A DNA stretch of 64,000 bases from Fulvia fulva. Its lineage: Eukaryota; Ascomycota; Dothideomycetes; Mycosphaerellales; Mycosphaerellaceae. The notes under the pieces were generated by a model. It searched no databases and was not told the origin of the DNA. It saw nothing but the letters and a program-made list of their open reading frames with translations. Positions 1 through 9,394 of this stretch are shown one piece after another. Numbering within the stretch: the first letter of the stretch is position 1; every line of letters starts with the position of its first letter. The position numbers and the translations under genes are program-made. The DNA lies in assembly GCF_020509005.1 (NCBI RefSeq), contig NC_063013.1, forward strand, positions 1,736,001 through 1,800,000, given 5' to 3'.

Positions 1-162
1 CAGACGGCGCAGGATGAGATGGTGGCGTTGCAGTTGCAGCTGAATATGGCGGAGCAGAGGAGTGAGAGATTGGAGGCGGAGAATAAAGAGTTGGTGGAGA
101 GGTGGATGAAGAGGATGGGGGAGGAGGCGGAGAGGGTTAATAGAGGGAGCGGATGGGAGTAG
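1..162 (+). CDS. ATG16: Autophagy protein Atg16, C-terminal end (5' truncated by window edge)
   Basis: Frame 1 is open from the first base and stops at TAG 160-162, giving the last 53 residues of a protein whose start lies outside the window. The segment is a charged coiled coil of the type that closes fungal Atg16: a stretch like [18 protein letters not shown], then [14 protein letters not shown], then EEAERVNR. Atg16 dimerises through this coil and carries the Atg12-Atg5 conjugate to the phagophore, where it sets the site of Atg8 lipidation. Family assignment rests on recognising the ENKELVxRWMxRxGxEAExxNR signature; no other domain is visible. The gene converges on samB, with about 530 bases between the two stop codons. 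Confidence 0.8.
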   Translation, partial: QTAQDEMVALQLQLNMAEQRSERLEAENKELVERWMKRMGEEAERVNRGSGWE

Positions 163-691
163 TGATGCCACTCGTGAACTGGATAGACGATACGGTTGAC
201 GATTGACGAGACGACGATATCAAGGTTCATGAGTTTGATGATACTCTCGAGAAGGCTAAAAGCTATGCTCTGTAAACACCCCACGTCCATCCATCCGTCC
301 AGCGTCCAGCGACAAGTCGCTCAAAACGCCGTTCCATCGAGGACTATCAGCATTAGAGTACCCCGTACTCGTGGTCCGCCCGCACCACGGCGGAAGGTAA
401 TCGCAGCAAGGGTGACATTACCAATGCTATTCATAAAAAGCGTATTGTGGTATCCTTTCTCCAATAAGACAGCCATGCCCCATGATTGCAATATCCAAGC
501 GGGTAGTTCAATGCCTGCCTGCCCTCCCAAAAGAGCTGATGAATGATGACCAAAGTTAAGTTCGTGACCTAGATTCTCTTCCAATTCGTGCCCTGTTTTG
601 CTCCGGAACGCTAGTTAACTCCTTGGCTATGCTTGCTTCCAACGTGATGATCGTAATGCAAAGGCGCCTCCCATATAGACGATATCATCGC
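163..691. other. Convergent intergenic region (ATG16 / samB 3' ends)
   Basis: No convincing coding, tRNA or repeat signal on either strand. Both neighbouring genes end here, so it must hold their two 3' UTRs and polyadenylation sites. Short open frames lack codon bias and homology. Confidence 0.5.
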
Positions 692-2683
692 TCACTCTGC
701 CCGCGAGTGGTGGTGGTGATGATGGTGGTGGTGATGCGACCGGTGTTGGCGATGATGGTGCCTCTCGCTCGAACCAGGATCGCCATCTCGGGTGGTGTCT
801 TCCGCAGCAACACACCAAAAGCGATGACTGCCCCAAGCACCCTTTTGGCACTCTTTGCTGCAGTACTTTGTTCGTCTGCAGCGCCGGCATTTTGCGAATT
901 GCCGGGTGTACTCTTCCCATTTTCCGCACTGCCAGTAGGCACACTGCCTGATGCCGCCACGACTGTCGTCCTTTCGGCAGAGGTTGCGCATGACTACGCC
1001 AGCCCAATACTGCATGTCGCCTTGTTGTGACGGACTCGAGCCGGAGTGGCGAGAAGAGGATTGCTTCGCCGTGAACTTCTCAATCAATGGGAAGATGTTG
1101 TAAGGCGTCTCTCCAGGCGTCTTCACAAACTCGTTATCCCACTCCTCGTCAAGTTCTTCTTGGGTCTTGCTCGTGGAGGCGCCCGAGGTGTTGTTAGTGT
1201 CGAGCATGGACAGTTCGTTGCCGATCTGAAGTCTGGATACTAGCCGTGACTGCTGGAAGTATGACCGCAAGTTGCAGTACTTTGACACGTATGCTAAAAG
1301 TTGTAAAGACATGAGGACGTCTTCATCGCGTGGCATAGCTGCCAAGACGCTTGTTGCGGTGCGGTCAAATGGCAAGCCTCGTGAGGGATACCATGTTGCT
1401 GCACTCAGGTTTGGTGGCGTCGCATTGACCGCGTTCACTGGAGGTGGAAGCTGTGTCTGTGGTAGAGTCATCTGTCCCTGCGTGGGCGTTGCTGCCGGAT
1501 TTACCGTGCTGCCATCTGCAGCTGATCGATGGGTGATGCTGAAGGTCTCGTCGTCTGTGCTAGAAACATCGGGTACTGCTATACCATTGCCCGGCGATTC
1601 AAGTAAACCGTCGTCATCAACGATGTCCTGCATGACGATGTCTGCCTGTATGCCAACGACTGGCTCGGCGTCAGGGCCATTGGATTCATCCGAGACACTT
1701 TCTTCGATCTGGCCATCATCATCGGAGCCGGAGATAGACAATTGATGGCGAATAGAGGGCCGCCGCCTGGGTCGCATTGCGCTGGCCGCCGCCCTTGGGC
1801 TACCAGGCCGTTGTACGGGTGCCCCTGGTGTAGTTGGCGACTGTGGCTGCGAGCTCAGCTCGGCGTGTAATTGTGGAATCATGGACGGCAGGCGATCAAT
1901 GTCTCGGACGGGAGGCACGAAGACTGGCCCAGCATTGCTCTGCAATGTCGCAGACGAAGTCGGCGGCCGTTGTTGACGGGTATCCTGGAGTGCTGGCGAC
2001 GAGAACTGCGATCTGCCTCCTAGCGAATCGTGGTGACTGTGCGAGCGCCTGAACACGGTCCTTTGAGGCGGCGAGCTGAGTGACAAAGCCGCTGTGTTCG
2101 CTGTTGGAGTAGTTTCACTAACAGGCTCATCCGCATCGGGCTGTGGTATGCTATCCGGGATTGAGATGGGAGGTGGTGCATGTCGTCGACTTCGTGAAGA
2201 CCGATTATCGGCAGTCTCTGTCCTGTTCGCCGAGCGGGAGAAGCTGCGCAAGATTGGGCACTTCGACTTGCTTTCCGATGGCTCAGTACGTCCTTTCGTC
2301 TTGTCCATGACCTTGAAGTAGTTGTCGAGGATAGTGGCAATGACAGGGACCATGTCGGCCTCAACCACGCGTGTTCGTACCGCCTCCGATCCTCTTACAC
2401 CAATGTTGACTATGCATTGGAAAGCCAGATTCCATTTCCACATCTCCATCATGTCCTTGCTCCGGCCCTCCTTGAGGATGCATACCAGCCGTTCGATGCC
2501 GCCATCGACGGTGAGGATGTCGCGAATTCGGCCGGAGGAGGTGGTCAGGTATGCGAGGTTGTTGAGCGAGTTGATGAGGGGGAGGGTGGAGGTGCAGTCG
2601 AGGGCTCGTCGGTCATAGAGGGCGGTTGTGATGCCGACGGAGGCTTTGTTTGCGTTGGGGATGCTGAAGTTGACTTCGCGCAT
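692..2683 (-). CDS. samB: MYND-type zinc finger protein SamB/Mub1
   Basis: A 663-residue intronless reading. The start is the ATG at 2683 because the product then opens with MREVNFSIPN, the conserved N terminus of fungal SamB; the frame stays open upstream but only from a TTG. Residues 1 to about 160 are the conserved helical N-terminal region (TLPLINSLNNLAYL, GGIERLVCILKEG). A long Ser/Pro-rich disordered middle follows, then a MYND finger at about 581-624 with Cys pairs CAYWQC, CRRC, CSKEC and final HRFWC. The protein ends in a histidine-rich tail with ten consecutive His. In Aspergillus SamB affects septum position and conidiophore development; in yeast Mub1 works with Ubr2 in Rpn4 turnover. 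The tail has an odd CAC/CAT repeat but the gene looks intact. Confidence 0.9.
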   Translation of the reverse strand: MREVNFSIPNANKASVGITTALYDRRALDCTSTLPLINSLNNLAYLTTSSGRIRDILTVDGGIERLVCILKEGRSKDMMEMWKWNLAFQCIVNIGVRGSEAVRTRVVEADMVPVIATILDNYFKVMDKTKGRTEPSESKSKCPILRSFSRSANRTETADNRSSRSRRHAPPPISIPDSIPQPDADEPVSETTPTANTAALSLSSPPQRTVFRRSHSHHDSLGGRSQFSSPALQDTRQQRPPTSSATLQSNAGPVFVPPVRDIDRLPSMIPQLHAELSSQPQSPTTPGAPVQRPGSPRAAASAMRPRRRPSIRHQLSISGSDDDGQIEESVSDESNGPDAEPVVGIQADIVMQDIVDDDGLLESPGNGIAVPDVSSTDDETFSITHRSAADGSTVNPAATPTQGQMTLPQTQLPPPVNAVNATPPNLSAATWYPSRGLPFDRTATSVLAAMPRDEDVLMSLQLLAYVSKYCNLRSYFQQSRLVSRLQIGNELSMLDTNNTSGASTSKTQEELDEEWDNEFVKTPGETPYNIFPLIEKFTAKQSSSRHSGSSPSQQGDMQYWAGVVMRNLCRKDDSRGGIRQCAYWQCGKWEEYTRQFAKCRRCRRTKYCSKECQKGAWGSHRFWCVAAEDTTRDGDPGSSERHHHRQHRSHHHHHHHHHHSRAE

Positions 2684-2978
2684 GTTTGCGACTCGGCGGG
2701 ACGCTGGTCCCTCGTGGCGTGCGGTATCGAGTCCAGGGACGATGATTCGGGATGGCAAACACGATGATGGAACGCCTCAACACCGTGTATCGTGCGATGT
2801 CTGCCGAACGCTTCGCAGCGCCGACTCACCGAAGCTGCAGCAGCGGCAGGGAGACTCGAAGAAACAGAAGGCCGCAAATGCTCGATGGTAGTACGCTGGT
2901 ATGCAGAAGTGCGCCGGCGGTGGATGGGTGGTGGTGGGTGCGTCGATGTTTCGTTTCTGTCCCGAACAAAGGAGGCTC

Positions 2979-3002
2979 TTGCTTGCTTGCTTGCTTGCTT
3001 GC
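2979..3002. repeat. (TTGC)6 microsatellite
   Basis: Six perfect TTGC units, about 300 bases upstream of the samB start codon, in its probable 5' leader or promoter. Confidence 0.9.
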
Positions 3003-3435
3003 TGATGATGCGCTCCCCTCTCGATGTCCGAGTGTTTCGTGTGGGCGCAGCGACGCAGATGCACGCCGGCCGCAGTCTGCAGTCTGCACGCGTGGCGATG
3101 TATATGTGCTGTGCCGAGAGGATGGGTGGGCGGTATGTGAGGTTGTTATGGTGGGTGTGGCAGGGCCTGTCGTGGGGGTGAAGGTTTGCTGCTGGTGCTC
3201 GGTCGGGCAGGAGAGGGCAGTCTGGAGTGCGGTGCAAGCTGTGAGGGTGCCGCAGAGCGGTTACCGCTGTCTCGAGCCAAGCAACGGCCTCGACGGGACC
3301 AGATGCAGCCTGTGGGCCGTGGCAGCGCGCAGAAACAAAACTTTGATGGCTCTGCTTAGTTCATGCAAGCTGGCTGGCAATGGGTGTGCTGTCGTCTGCT
3401 CGTCTGCTGATGTGAACAGAATGCTCTGCTACGCT

Positions 3436-3525
3436 GTGCTGTGCTGTGCTGTGCTGTGCTGTGCTGTGCTGTGCTGTGCTGTGCTGTGCTGTGCTGTGCT
3501 GTGCTGTGCTGTGCTGTGCTGTGCT
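3436..3525. repeat. (GTGCT)18 pentanucleotide microsatellite
   Basis: Eighteen perfect GTGCT units in 90 bases with no interruption, preceded by a partial unit. A perfect array of this length implies recent slippage and probable length polymorphism between isolates. It lies about 750 bases upstream of the samB start. Confidence 0.97.
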
Positions 3526-4855
3526 ATTTACCAAAGTGGTGAGGGCTTCTCTCAGGAGAGCGGCGACTCCTCACTGCTGCCACGCTGCACTCTCGACCTG
3601 GTGGAGACGGGAAGCTGTGGAGAACTGCTGCTGCTGCTTCTGCGACACATTGACTACTAGACCTACAGCCGAAATGCCCAGCAATTTCCTTTGCAAGAAC
3701 CTCGACGCAGCATCAAATCTCTCACCACCTGTCTCACGCCTGCTGATATGCTAATGAGCAATGTTACAATGGCCAACGTCTGACTTGCCACCATGTCTCT
3801 CCTTCTGCCTTGCCATTTCCACTACTACCTCCCAGGCTCCCACATCTGCCGATGGCTCCCTGCTCACACCCGTGACTCGCTGACAATTCGCCGCCCAGAG
3901 AGTGGCGTTGATGCTCGACCTCTTCGTCCGAACACTTGCTCTGCCCTCACCTCATGTCCACATGTCCAACAGGCAATGAAACATGAAACATGAAACACAA
4001 CGGCCATCTGTCTGCATCGTTGATGCTTCACACTTTATCCCGCACCGGTGCCACGGCGTTCGGCGCACTGGCCCACACGGTACACCCATGAACCTGGACG
4101 TGCGCAACATTTTCACGGCTTGCTCGCGTGGATGAAGTTTCCAGCTCGGCATGCTGCCACCACTGCATAGGTCCGCTGCAAGCACTTCCGCTTCACCATG
4201 GGACTCGATCGTCATCGCCTTGCGCCTCAACATCATCTCTTCATCATGCGATCCAAGGCGACATGCACAGCGCAGAGCATCAGCTTGTCAACTCCCCTCA
4301 CGGTCCCGCCAATGTGTGCTCAAACATCATGTAAGATTGGCAAGGTTGAAGGATCGAATGACGTTTGATGGCGGGACTTTGTGCTTCCAGTCAGATCACG
4401 TGCAAAATCACTCAGCACTGCTGGGCTTCTCAAGGTGTTATGCCTCGATCAGGCCAGACTGAAGAAGTCAGTATCGTCTGTCGCGAACGAGAGCTTGTAG
4501 GTCTGGCGCATTCGGGCACGATCAGCTGTAGATTTGATACACTCACCTGAAACATGTATCCAAACAGAACACAGGACCATCTCGAGCGAGCTGTTGTGGC
4601 CTGGTGTAATCCATCAAGATGACGGCGCTTGTTGTGAAGGTGAATTGACGGCTAGACAATTCGCAAGAGTGCAAAACGACATCAACGAGTTGTTGAACAT
4701 CGAGCTGAACCTCTAGCAAGCCCACCAGGAACCAACACGATCAGCGGACCGAAGGCTAAGTCCTACGTCCTATGTCCGGGACTGCACATAAGTAGAACAA
4801 GGTAGGCAACCACGCTTGCTTTCGTGCAACATCACCGTCAACCCAAATCGAAACT

Positions 4856-5818
4856 ATGGCCCCTGCATTGATCGCCCTCGAAGAACACTTCGATTCCAAC
4901 ATCTTCACCGCCAAAGACAACCTCCACGCCAACCTACCACCTCATCTCAGCGAACGACTCCAAGATGTTGCAGAGCTCAGACTCAAAGAAATGGACGCCG
5001 GTAACATTTCCATGCAAGTCCTATCCCACATAGGCCTCATGCCTACTCCAGTAGCAGAGTGCCAGCAAGTCAACGACAAACTAGCCTCAGCCTGCGCCGC
5101 ATACCCAGACCGTCTAGCTGGCTTCGCGACCCTTCTCATGCAAGATCCAGAAGCTGCAGCCGCAGAGCTGGAACGCAGTGTCAAGAACCACAAATTCCTC
5201 GGAGCCCTCATCAACAGCCACCTCGAAGACGGAACCATGTTCGACGACCCCCGATTCTGGCCCGTGTTCGCAAAGGCAGTAGAGCTAGACGTACCCATCT
5301 ACATCCACCCAAACTACCCCGGCGAGAACCTCGAAAGTTACTACAAAGGCTCCTTCTCCCAAATGTCAGCCGTGATGATGTCCACCGCAGCCTGGGGCTG
5401 GCACTCCAGCTGCGGCTTGGGGATCCTCCGTCTCTTCGCCGCCGGACTCTTCGACAGGTGCCCCACCCTCAAGATCGTGATTGGGCACATGGGCGAGATG
5501 ATACCGTATATGCTTGAGAGGACGATTCACACCGCGCGGAACTGGGGGACGTTTCAGCGCAATCTAAGGACGGTCTGGAATGAGAATGTTTGGGTTACGA
5601 CGAGTGGGTTGTTCACACTGCCGCCGCTGGAGTGTCTGTTGAAGACTACGCCGGTGGAACATGTTATGTTTAGCTTGGATTACCCTTTCTCGGGCACGGA
5701 GACTGGGAGGCAGTTTGTTGAGGAGATTGAGAAGTCGGGACTTTTGAACCAGGAGCAGTTTGAGGGTTTCTGTCATGGGAATTCGGAACGGCTGTTGAAG
5801 ATCAAGGGGAAGCAGTGA
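4856..5818 (+). CDS. Amidohydrolase-2 / ACMSD-type decarboxylase (2,3-dihydroxybenzoate or gamma-resorcylate decarboxylase-like)
   Basis: A 320-residue intronless protein, close to the usual length of fungal non-oxidative benzoate decarboxylases. The metal-site motifs of the amidohydrolase-2 family are in place: ALEEHF near residues 7-12 (Glu9 as likely ligand), IHPNYPG with His151, IGHMGE with His211, and SLDYPF with Asp275. These enzymes are TIM barrels that decarboxylate hydroxybenzoates such as 2,3-dihydroxybenzoate, gamma-resorcylate or orsellinate, and related members act on aminocarboxymuconate semialdehyde. The substrate cannot be read from the sequence. No signal peptide, so cytosolic. 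The minus-strand flavin monooxygenase begins beyond it in convergent orientation. A shared aromatic-degradation role is possible but only inferred. Confidence 0.85.
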   Translation: MAPALIALEEHFDSNIFTAKDNLHANLPPHLSERLQDVAELRLKEMDAGNISMQVLSHIGLMPTPVAECQQVNDKLASACAAYPDRLAGFATLLMQDPEAAAAELERSVKNHKFLGALINSHLEDGTMFDDPRFWPVFAKAVELDVPIYIHPNYPGENLESYYKGSFSQMSAVMMSTAAWGWHSSCGLGILRLFAAGLFDRCPTLKIVIGHMGEMIPYMLERTIHTARNWGTFQRNLRTVWNENVWVTTSGLFTLPPLECLLKTTPVEHVMFSLDYPFSGTETGRQFVEEIEKSGLLNQEQFEGFCHGNSERLLKIKGKQ

Positions 5819-6066
5819 GGATTTGAAGTAGCCATGAGAAGGTGTGCTTTTGAACAAACCGAGGATATCAGCTCCACTCTATCGAATCTATTTGACGTTC
5901 TGTATCATGTCTGCTTGATCTGTTGTCGTGAGTATCGTTGGAGAATGCCCACCCGGACTGACTATCTTCTTTCAGTCGAATGTGCCGTGCACGCATGGCA
6001 TGCTTCACTTCAGCATGCCTTAAAGTATTGCAGGTGCTTGGAGTACAGCAGCAATCGCCTTGCGAT

Positions 6067-7632
6067 CTACTCAAGCTTTTCGGTCCCTTCTTCCCGTACG
6101 CCATTCGTCTGAATGCCGAATCGGTCTCGGATCTTATCCTCCTGTTGCACAACTGATTGAGGTAACGCAGCACCAACGCCGCAGAGCACAAACAGCGCCC
6201 ACTTCCACCGGAAAGGGTTAATCAGAATAATGAGCACGAACCAGTACATCAACTCCGCATATGTGAAGAAGTCGAAAGCTCCAGTTGGTGCCCGTTGCTT
6301 CACCCATCGCGTGAAGTCAATCCACGTCTTCATGAGCTTCTCCGTCGGCCGTGCCAATGGATCGACCAGGAACATGAGCAGGAAGCGGGTGTAGATGCCG
6401 ATGTGGTAGTTGCCAACAGTCCCGATAGCATTGACGTAGGTGCAGTTGTTGGCGCAGATGTCCATATGCTTTGGCGGGAAGACTTGAAGGTACCAATTCG
6501 GCGGCTCGTATGATTCTTCGAAGCATTCGTCTGGGAGGAAGTTGAGGGAGGGTCGCTCGTAGCCTGTTGCCATGATCACCATGTCGCCTTCGATCAGCTC
6601 TTCCTTGCCCGGACCGCCCTTTGGGACTCCCTGGCTTCGGTGATTGAACTTGATGCCAGTCTCTGTGAAGCCTTTGATGTCGCCGCGCAGCCAGCTTGCG
6701 TTGCCGCTTCGGATTTGCTCAAGGACATCGTTGTTGACCATTGGTGTTTCCATGAAGAGACCGTTTCCGCTGGAAATGGCAGGTGCAATGTCCTTGAGGT
6801 CCCTGTAGAAGAACAATCTGAGGAGGCTTTCCGGGATCCAGGAGAAGGGTGTCTCTGCTCCGAAAATGTTCAAGGACAGAAGCACATCGATGAAAGGGTT
6901 GCGTGGGATGATCCATTTCTCGCTTCGTGCTAGAATGAAGGTTTTCTGTGCTCCAGCGTGAGTGGTGAACTCCATGGCTTCTATAGCGGAAGCCCCACCA
7001 CCCACCACTATCACCTTCTTGTCCTTCGCATCATCTTCCTTGCCATCGAGCTCAGAAGAGTGGAAGACCTTGCCTTTGAACTGGTCCTGGCCCTTGATCT
7101 GCGCCATCTTTGGATCACCACATGTGCCCACACATGCTATGATGCCGTCGAAGCGGCCATTGGACTCGTCGTTGATGATCCATCTGCCCTGGCGGTCTTT
7201 GTAGACTTTCTCAACTCTCGTATCGAACTTTGTCTTCTCCTGCAGGTTGTACTGCTTCCATAGCTTCTCAATGGCACCGACGATCTGCTTGCGATCGGGG
7301 TATCCTTCCGACCATTTCACACTTGGGTGAAAGCGATACATGACCGAATGTATCTGCAGACCAGATGTGTTGTTGACCTTTGCCCATATTCCACCCAGGT
7401 TCTTGCGGCTTCCCGCCTCGAAGATTTGGACATCGAAGCCATGGCCAACACAATGCGATGCTGATGAGACGCCGGTCAGTCCAGCTCCGATAATGGCAAT
7501 CTTCGGTCGTCCAAGCTTTGCGCCCGGTGGTGGCGGAGTCGGCGAGAGGAGGTAGTCGAGGACGGATTGGATGAGTTGGAAGAGGAAGATGAATGGCCCG
7601 TTCAAAAGTTGTTGCAGATAACTCGCTGCCAT
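6067..7632 (-). CDS. Flavin-containing monooxygenase (FMO/BVMO-like)
   Basis: A 521-residue intronless protein starting at a true ATG. It carries a FAD-binding Rossmann motif GAGLTG at residues 49-54, an FMO-like KVFHSSEL segment near 188-195, an NADPH-binding GGGASA at 211-216 and the ATGYE motif at 355-359 that closes the FAD domain. Hydrophobic segments before residue 30 and between about 455 and 490 suggest attachment to ER or another membrane. Such enzymes use NADPH and oxygen to oxygenate N, S or carbonyl centres; the substrate is unknown. The start lies about 290 bases from the divergent SigF-like gene, so the two may share a promoter. Confidence 0.85.
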   Translation of the reverse strand: MAASYLQQLLNGPFIFLFQLIQSVLDYLLSPTPPPPGAKLGRPKIAIIGAGLTGVSSASHCVGHGFDVQIFEAGSRKNLGGIWAKVNNTSGLQIHSVMYRFHPSVKWSEGYPDRKQIVGAIEKLWKQYNLQEKTKFDTRVEKVYKDRQGRWIINDESNGRFDGIIACVGTCGDPKMAQIKGQDQFKGKVFHSSELDGKEDDAKDKKVIVVGGGASAIEAMEFTTHAGAQKTFILARSEKWIIPRNPFIDVLLSLNIFGAETPFSWIPESLLRLFFYRDLKDIAPAISSGNGLFMETPMVNNDVLEQIRSGNASWLRGDIKGFTETGIKFNHRSQGVPKGGPGKEELIEGDMVIMATGYERPSLNFLPDECFEESYEPPNWYLQVFPPKHMDICANNCTYVNAIGTVGNYHIGIYTRFLLMFLVDPLARPTEKLMKTWIDFTRWVKQRAPTGAFDFFTYAELMYWFVLIILINPFRWKWALFVLCGVGAALPQSVVQQEDKIRDRFGIQTNGVREEGTEKLE

Positions 7633-7924
7633 GATTGCGTCCAGGCTGTTCGGCCGAGCTTGGGGACGGGAGCAGCGTCAAGCTTTGCAGCAATGTGACC
7701 AGCACCAAAGAACGAAAAACGCTTCAGAGACGATGACAGTGGCGGCTGCGTCGGATCCAGGAACGCGTCCATCACTACGTCACAGCAGAGCACGTTGCTG
7801 ACATGTGAAAGGCAATTCGGCTGGGGTTTCGTGCTCCCAACCTCGTTGCGCTTCTTGTGCTACATACTGCGAGTGCCTACCATTGAATAGTAAGACCATC
7901 TCTATCTAACCCTCAATCATCAAC

Positions 7925-8599
7925 ATGGACGATCCTATGCAAGACATCGCCGATGTCGTCCACAGACTCACCCAGGGAACGCCCAAGCAGCAGGAAGAGG
8001 CCATCAACGAGTACTTTACCACTGACGCTTCCTTTACACATCCATTCTGCAGGACGGGCAGCTTTGAGGGCAGTAGATGGCTGATACATGCCATCTTTCG
8101 CTGGTACAAAGTCCTTAGCCCAAAGATTGACCTTACCGTGAACTCCGTTGGTAAGAACATGCTGGTACGCTATGAAACTCCGACTGCTAACATTCCGGGT
8201 GTAGCACTTGACGAGACGAACCTCACTTTATACGTCAACATCAGCCAAATCTTCTCGATCTGGCTGATACCCTTCCACCGCGCGCCTGTCAACCTCACAA
8301 CCGTCCTCCAGCTCGTCCGAAAACAGCGGAAATACTACATCCAAAGCCAGAATGATCTCTACCAGGTCGATCAGTTCATCAAGTTCCCACCTGGCCTTTC
8401 GCATATCGGACCTCTTATCGTATTGTTCTGCAACTTCATCGCGACATTCTTCTGTGTCATAGGAGCGTACATCGGAAGCCCGTTTACACGCTACATGCAG
8501 CGACAAAGTGAGAAGAGGAATGATCTCAGCGGGGCCAATGGCGACGCCTTCTACCAACGACAGCAAGAGATGAAGAAGTTGAAGCAATACCAGTCGTGA
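7925..8599 (+). CDS. SigF-like NTF2-fold membrane protein, probable 54-base in-frame intron
   Basis: Read straight through, this is 224 residues. It resembles fungal proteins annotated as SigF-like NTF2-like domain: MDDPxxDIxxVVxxLTQG at the start, HPFCR, RWYKVLSPKID, then IWLIPFHRAPV and one membrane helix near the C terminus (about LIVLFCNFIATFFCVIG). A good intron sits at 8151-8204, with donor GTAAGA, branch GCTAAC and acceptor GTAG. It is 54 bases and has no stop, so both readings stay in frame. Splicing joins NSV to ALDETNL and gives 206 residues, which matches the family spacing better. The function of the family is not known. Confidence 0.75.
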   Translation: MDDPMQDIADVVHRLTQGTPKQQEEAINEYFTTDASFTHPFCRTGSFEGSRWLIHAIFRWYKVLSPKIDLTVNSVGKNMLVRYETPTANIPGVALDETNLTLYVNISQIFSIWLIPFHRAPVNLTTVLQLVRKQRKYYIQSQNDLYQVDQFIKFPPGLSHIGPLIVLFCNFIATFFCVIGAYIGSPFTRYMQRQSEKRNDLSGANGDAFYQRQQEMKKLKQYQS

Positions 8600-9394
8600 T
8601 ACACAAGCAATGAGAGCTTGATGGTGCTTGCCTGGAGTGCTCAGGTCGATGCTAGCACACAAGACAGTAGAGGGGAAGATCATAGTCAGCAGAAGGCTCG
8701 GACATCTTCATTGGCACAGCCGCCAGATATCGACAGCAACAACGATGTTCGTAACGTGCTTCGGGTACCTCAGGCCCCAGACAACTGATAGACATAGCGC
8801 GCGCGCGTCGATCCAATACACCGCGAAGGCAAGAGCAAGTGTGCGAGCATTGAGAAGGTGGGGAGATTTGCAGAGAGACGGGAAGCGAGACCAACGACTC
8901 AAGCAAAGCGCATTGCCCAGCTGCACAGCAGCTTTGACAATATATTACACAAAATGTGCAATACACAGCGCGACATGAGGGATTGCGAGCTTGGGCGAAC
9001 AGGCTTCGCAGACATTAAGTGCCAGTCTTGAAAACACGATCTGCTAGGCAATGAGCACTATGTTCTGTTCGAGCCGTACCTTCTCTGACGATCCCTGCTT
9101 CGCACAGCACCACCTGCCAACTGTAAACGACACAACAGTGCGGGCGGGCGTTCCTTGCTCGTCTGGCTTGCCATCTTCTTGGACAATACTTTCAACAACA
9201 CGCATCATTTGGATATTTGCATCTACCGTCCACCCGACTACACAGCTTCTTGTCTTCTGGTTTCGGCGTTTGGATATTTTCATCGGACTTTCAGTTAATC
9301 GCCTTTGCCCCGTAGCTTCTTTACACCACTCCGACAAACGGATAATGAGAACAACACCATTGCTTTGAATTCGAGCTCCGTGCTCATCGTCAGT
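8600..9394. other. Intergenic region
   Basis: 3' region of the SigF-like gene and promoter of the proline-rich gene. No coding, tRNA or repeat signal beyond a short GCGCGCG run near 8800. Confidence 0.45.

Larger units (their letters stand above)
2684..4855. other. Long divergent intergenic region, about 2.2 kb
   Basis: Promoter and 5' leader of samB to the left, promoter of the amidohydrolase to the right. It contains two simple repeats, listed separately. Open frames through the CTGTG repeat are repeat translations with no family resemblance. I see no other gene. Confidence 0.5.

Noticed and set aside
2545..3660. Long open frames on both strands upstream of samB
   Set aside because: They run through the TTGC and GTGCT repeats, so openness comes from repeat composition. 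No domain, and they overlap the samB leader.
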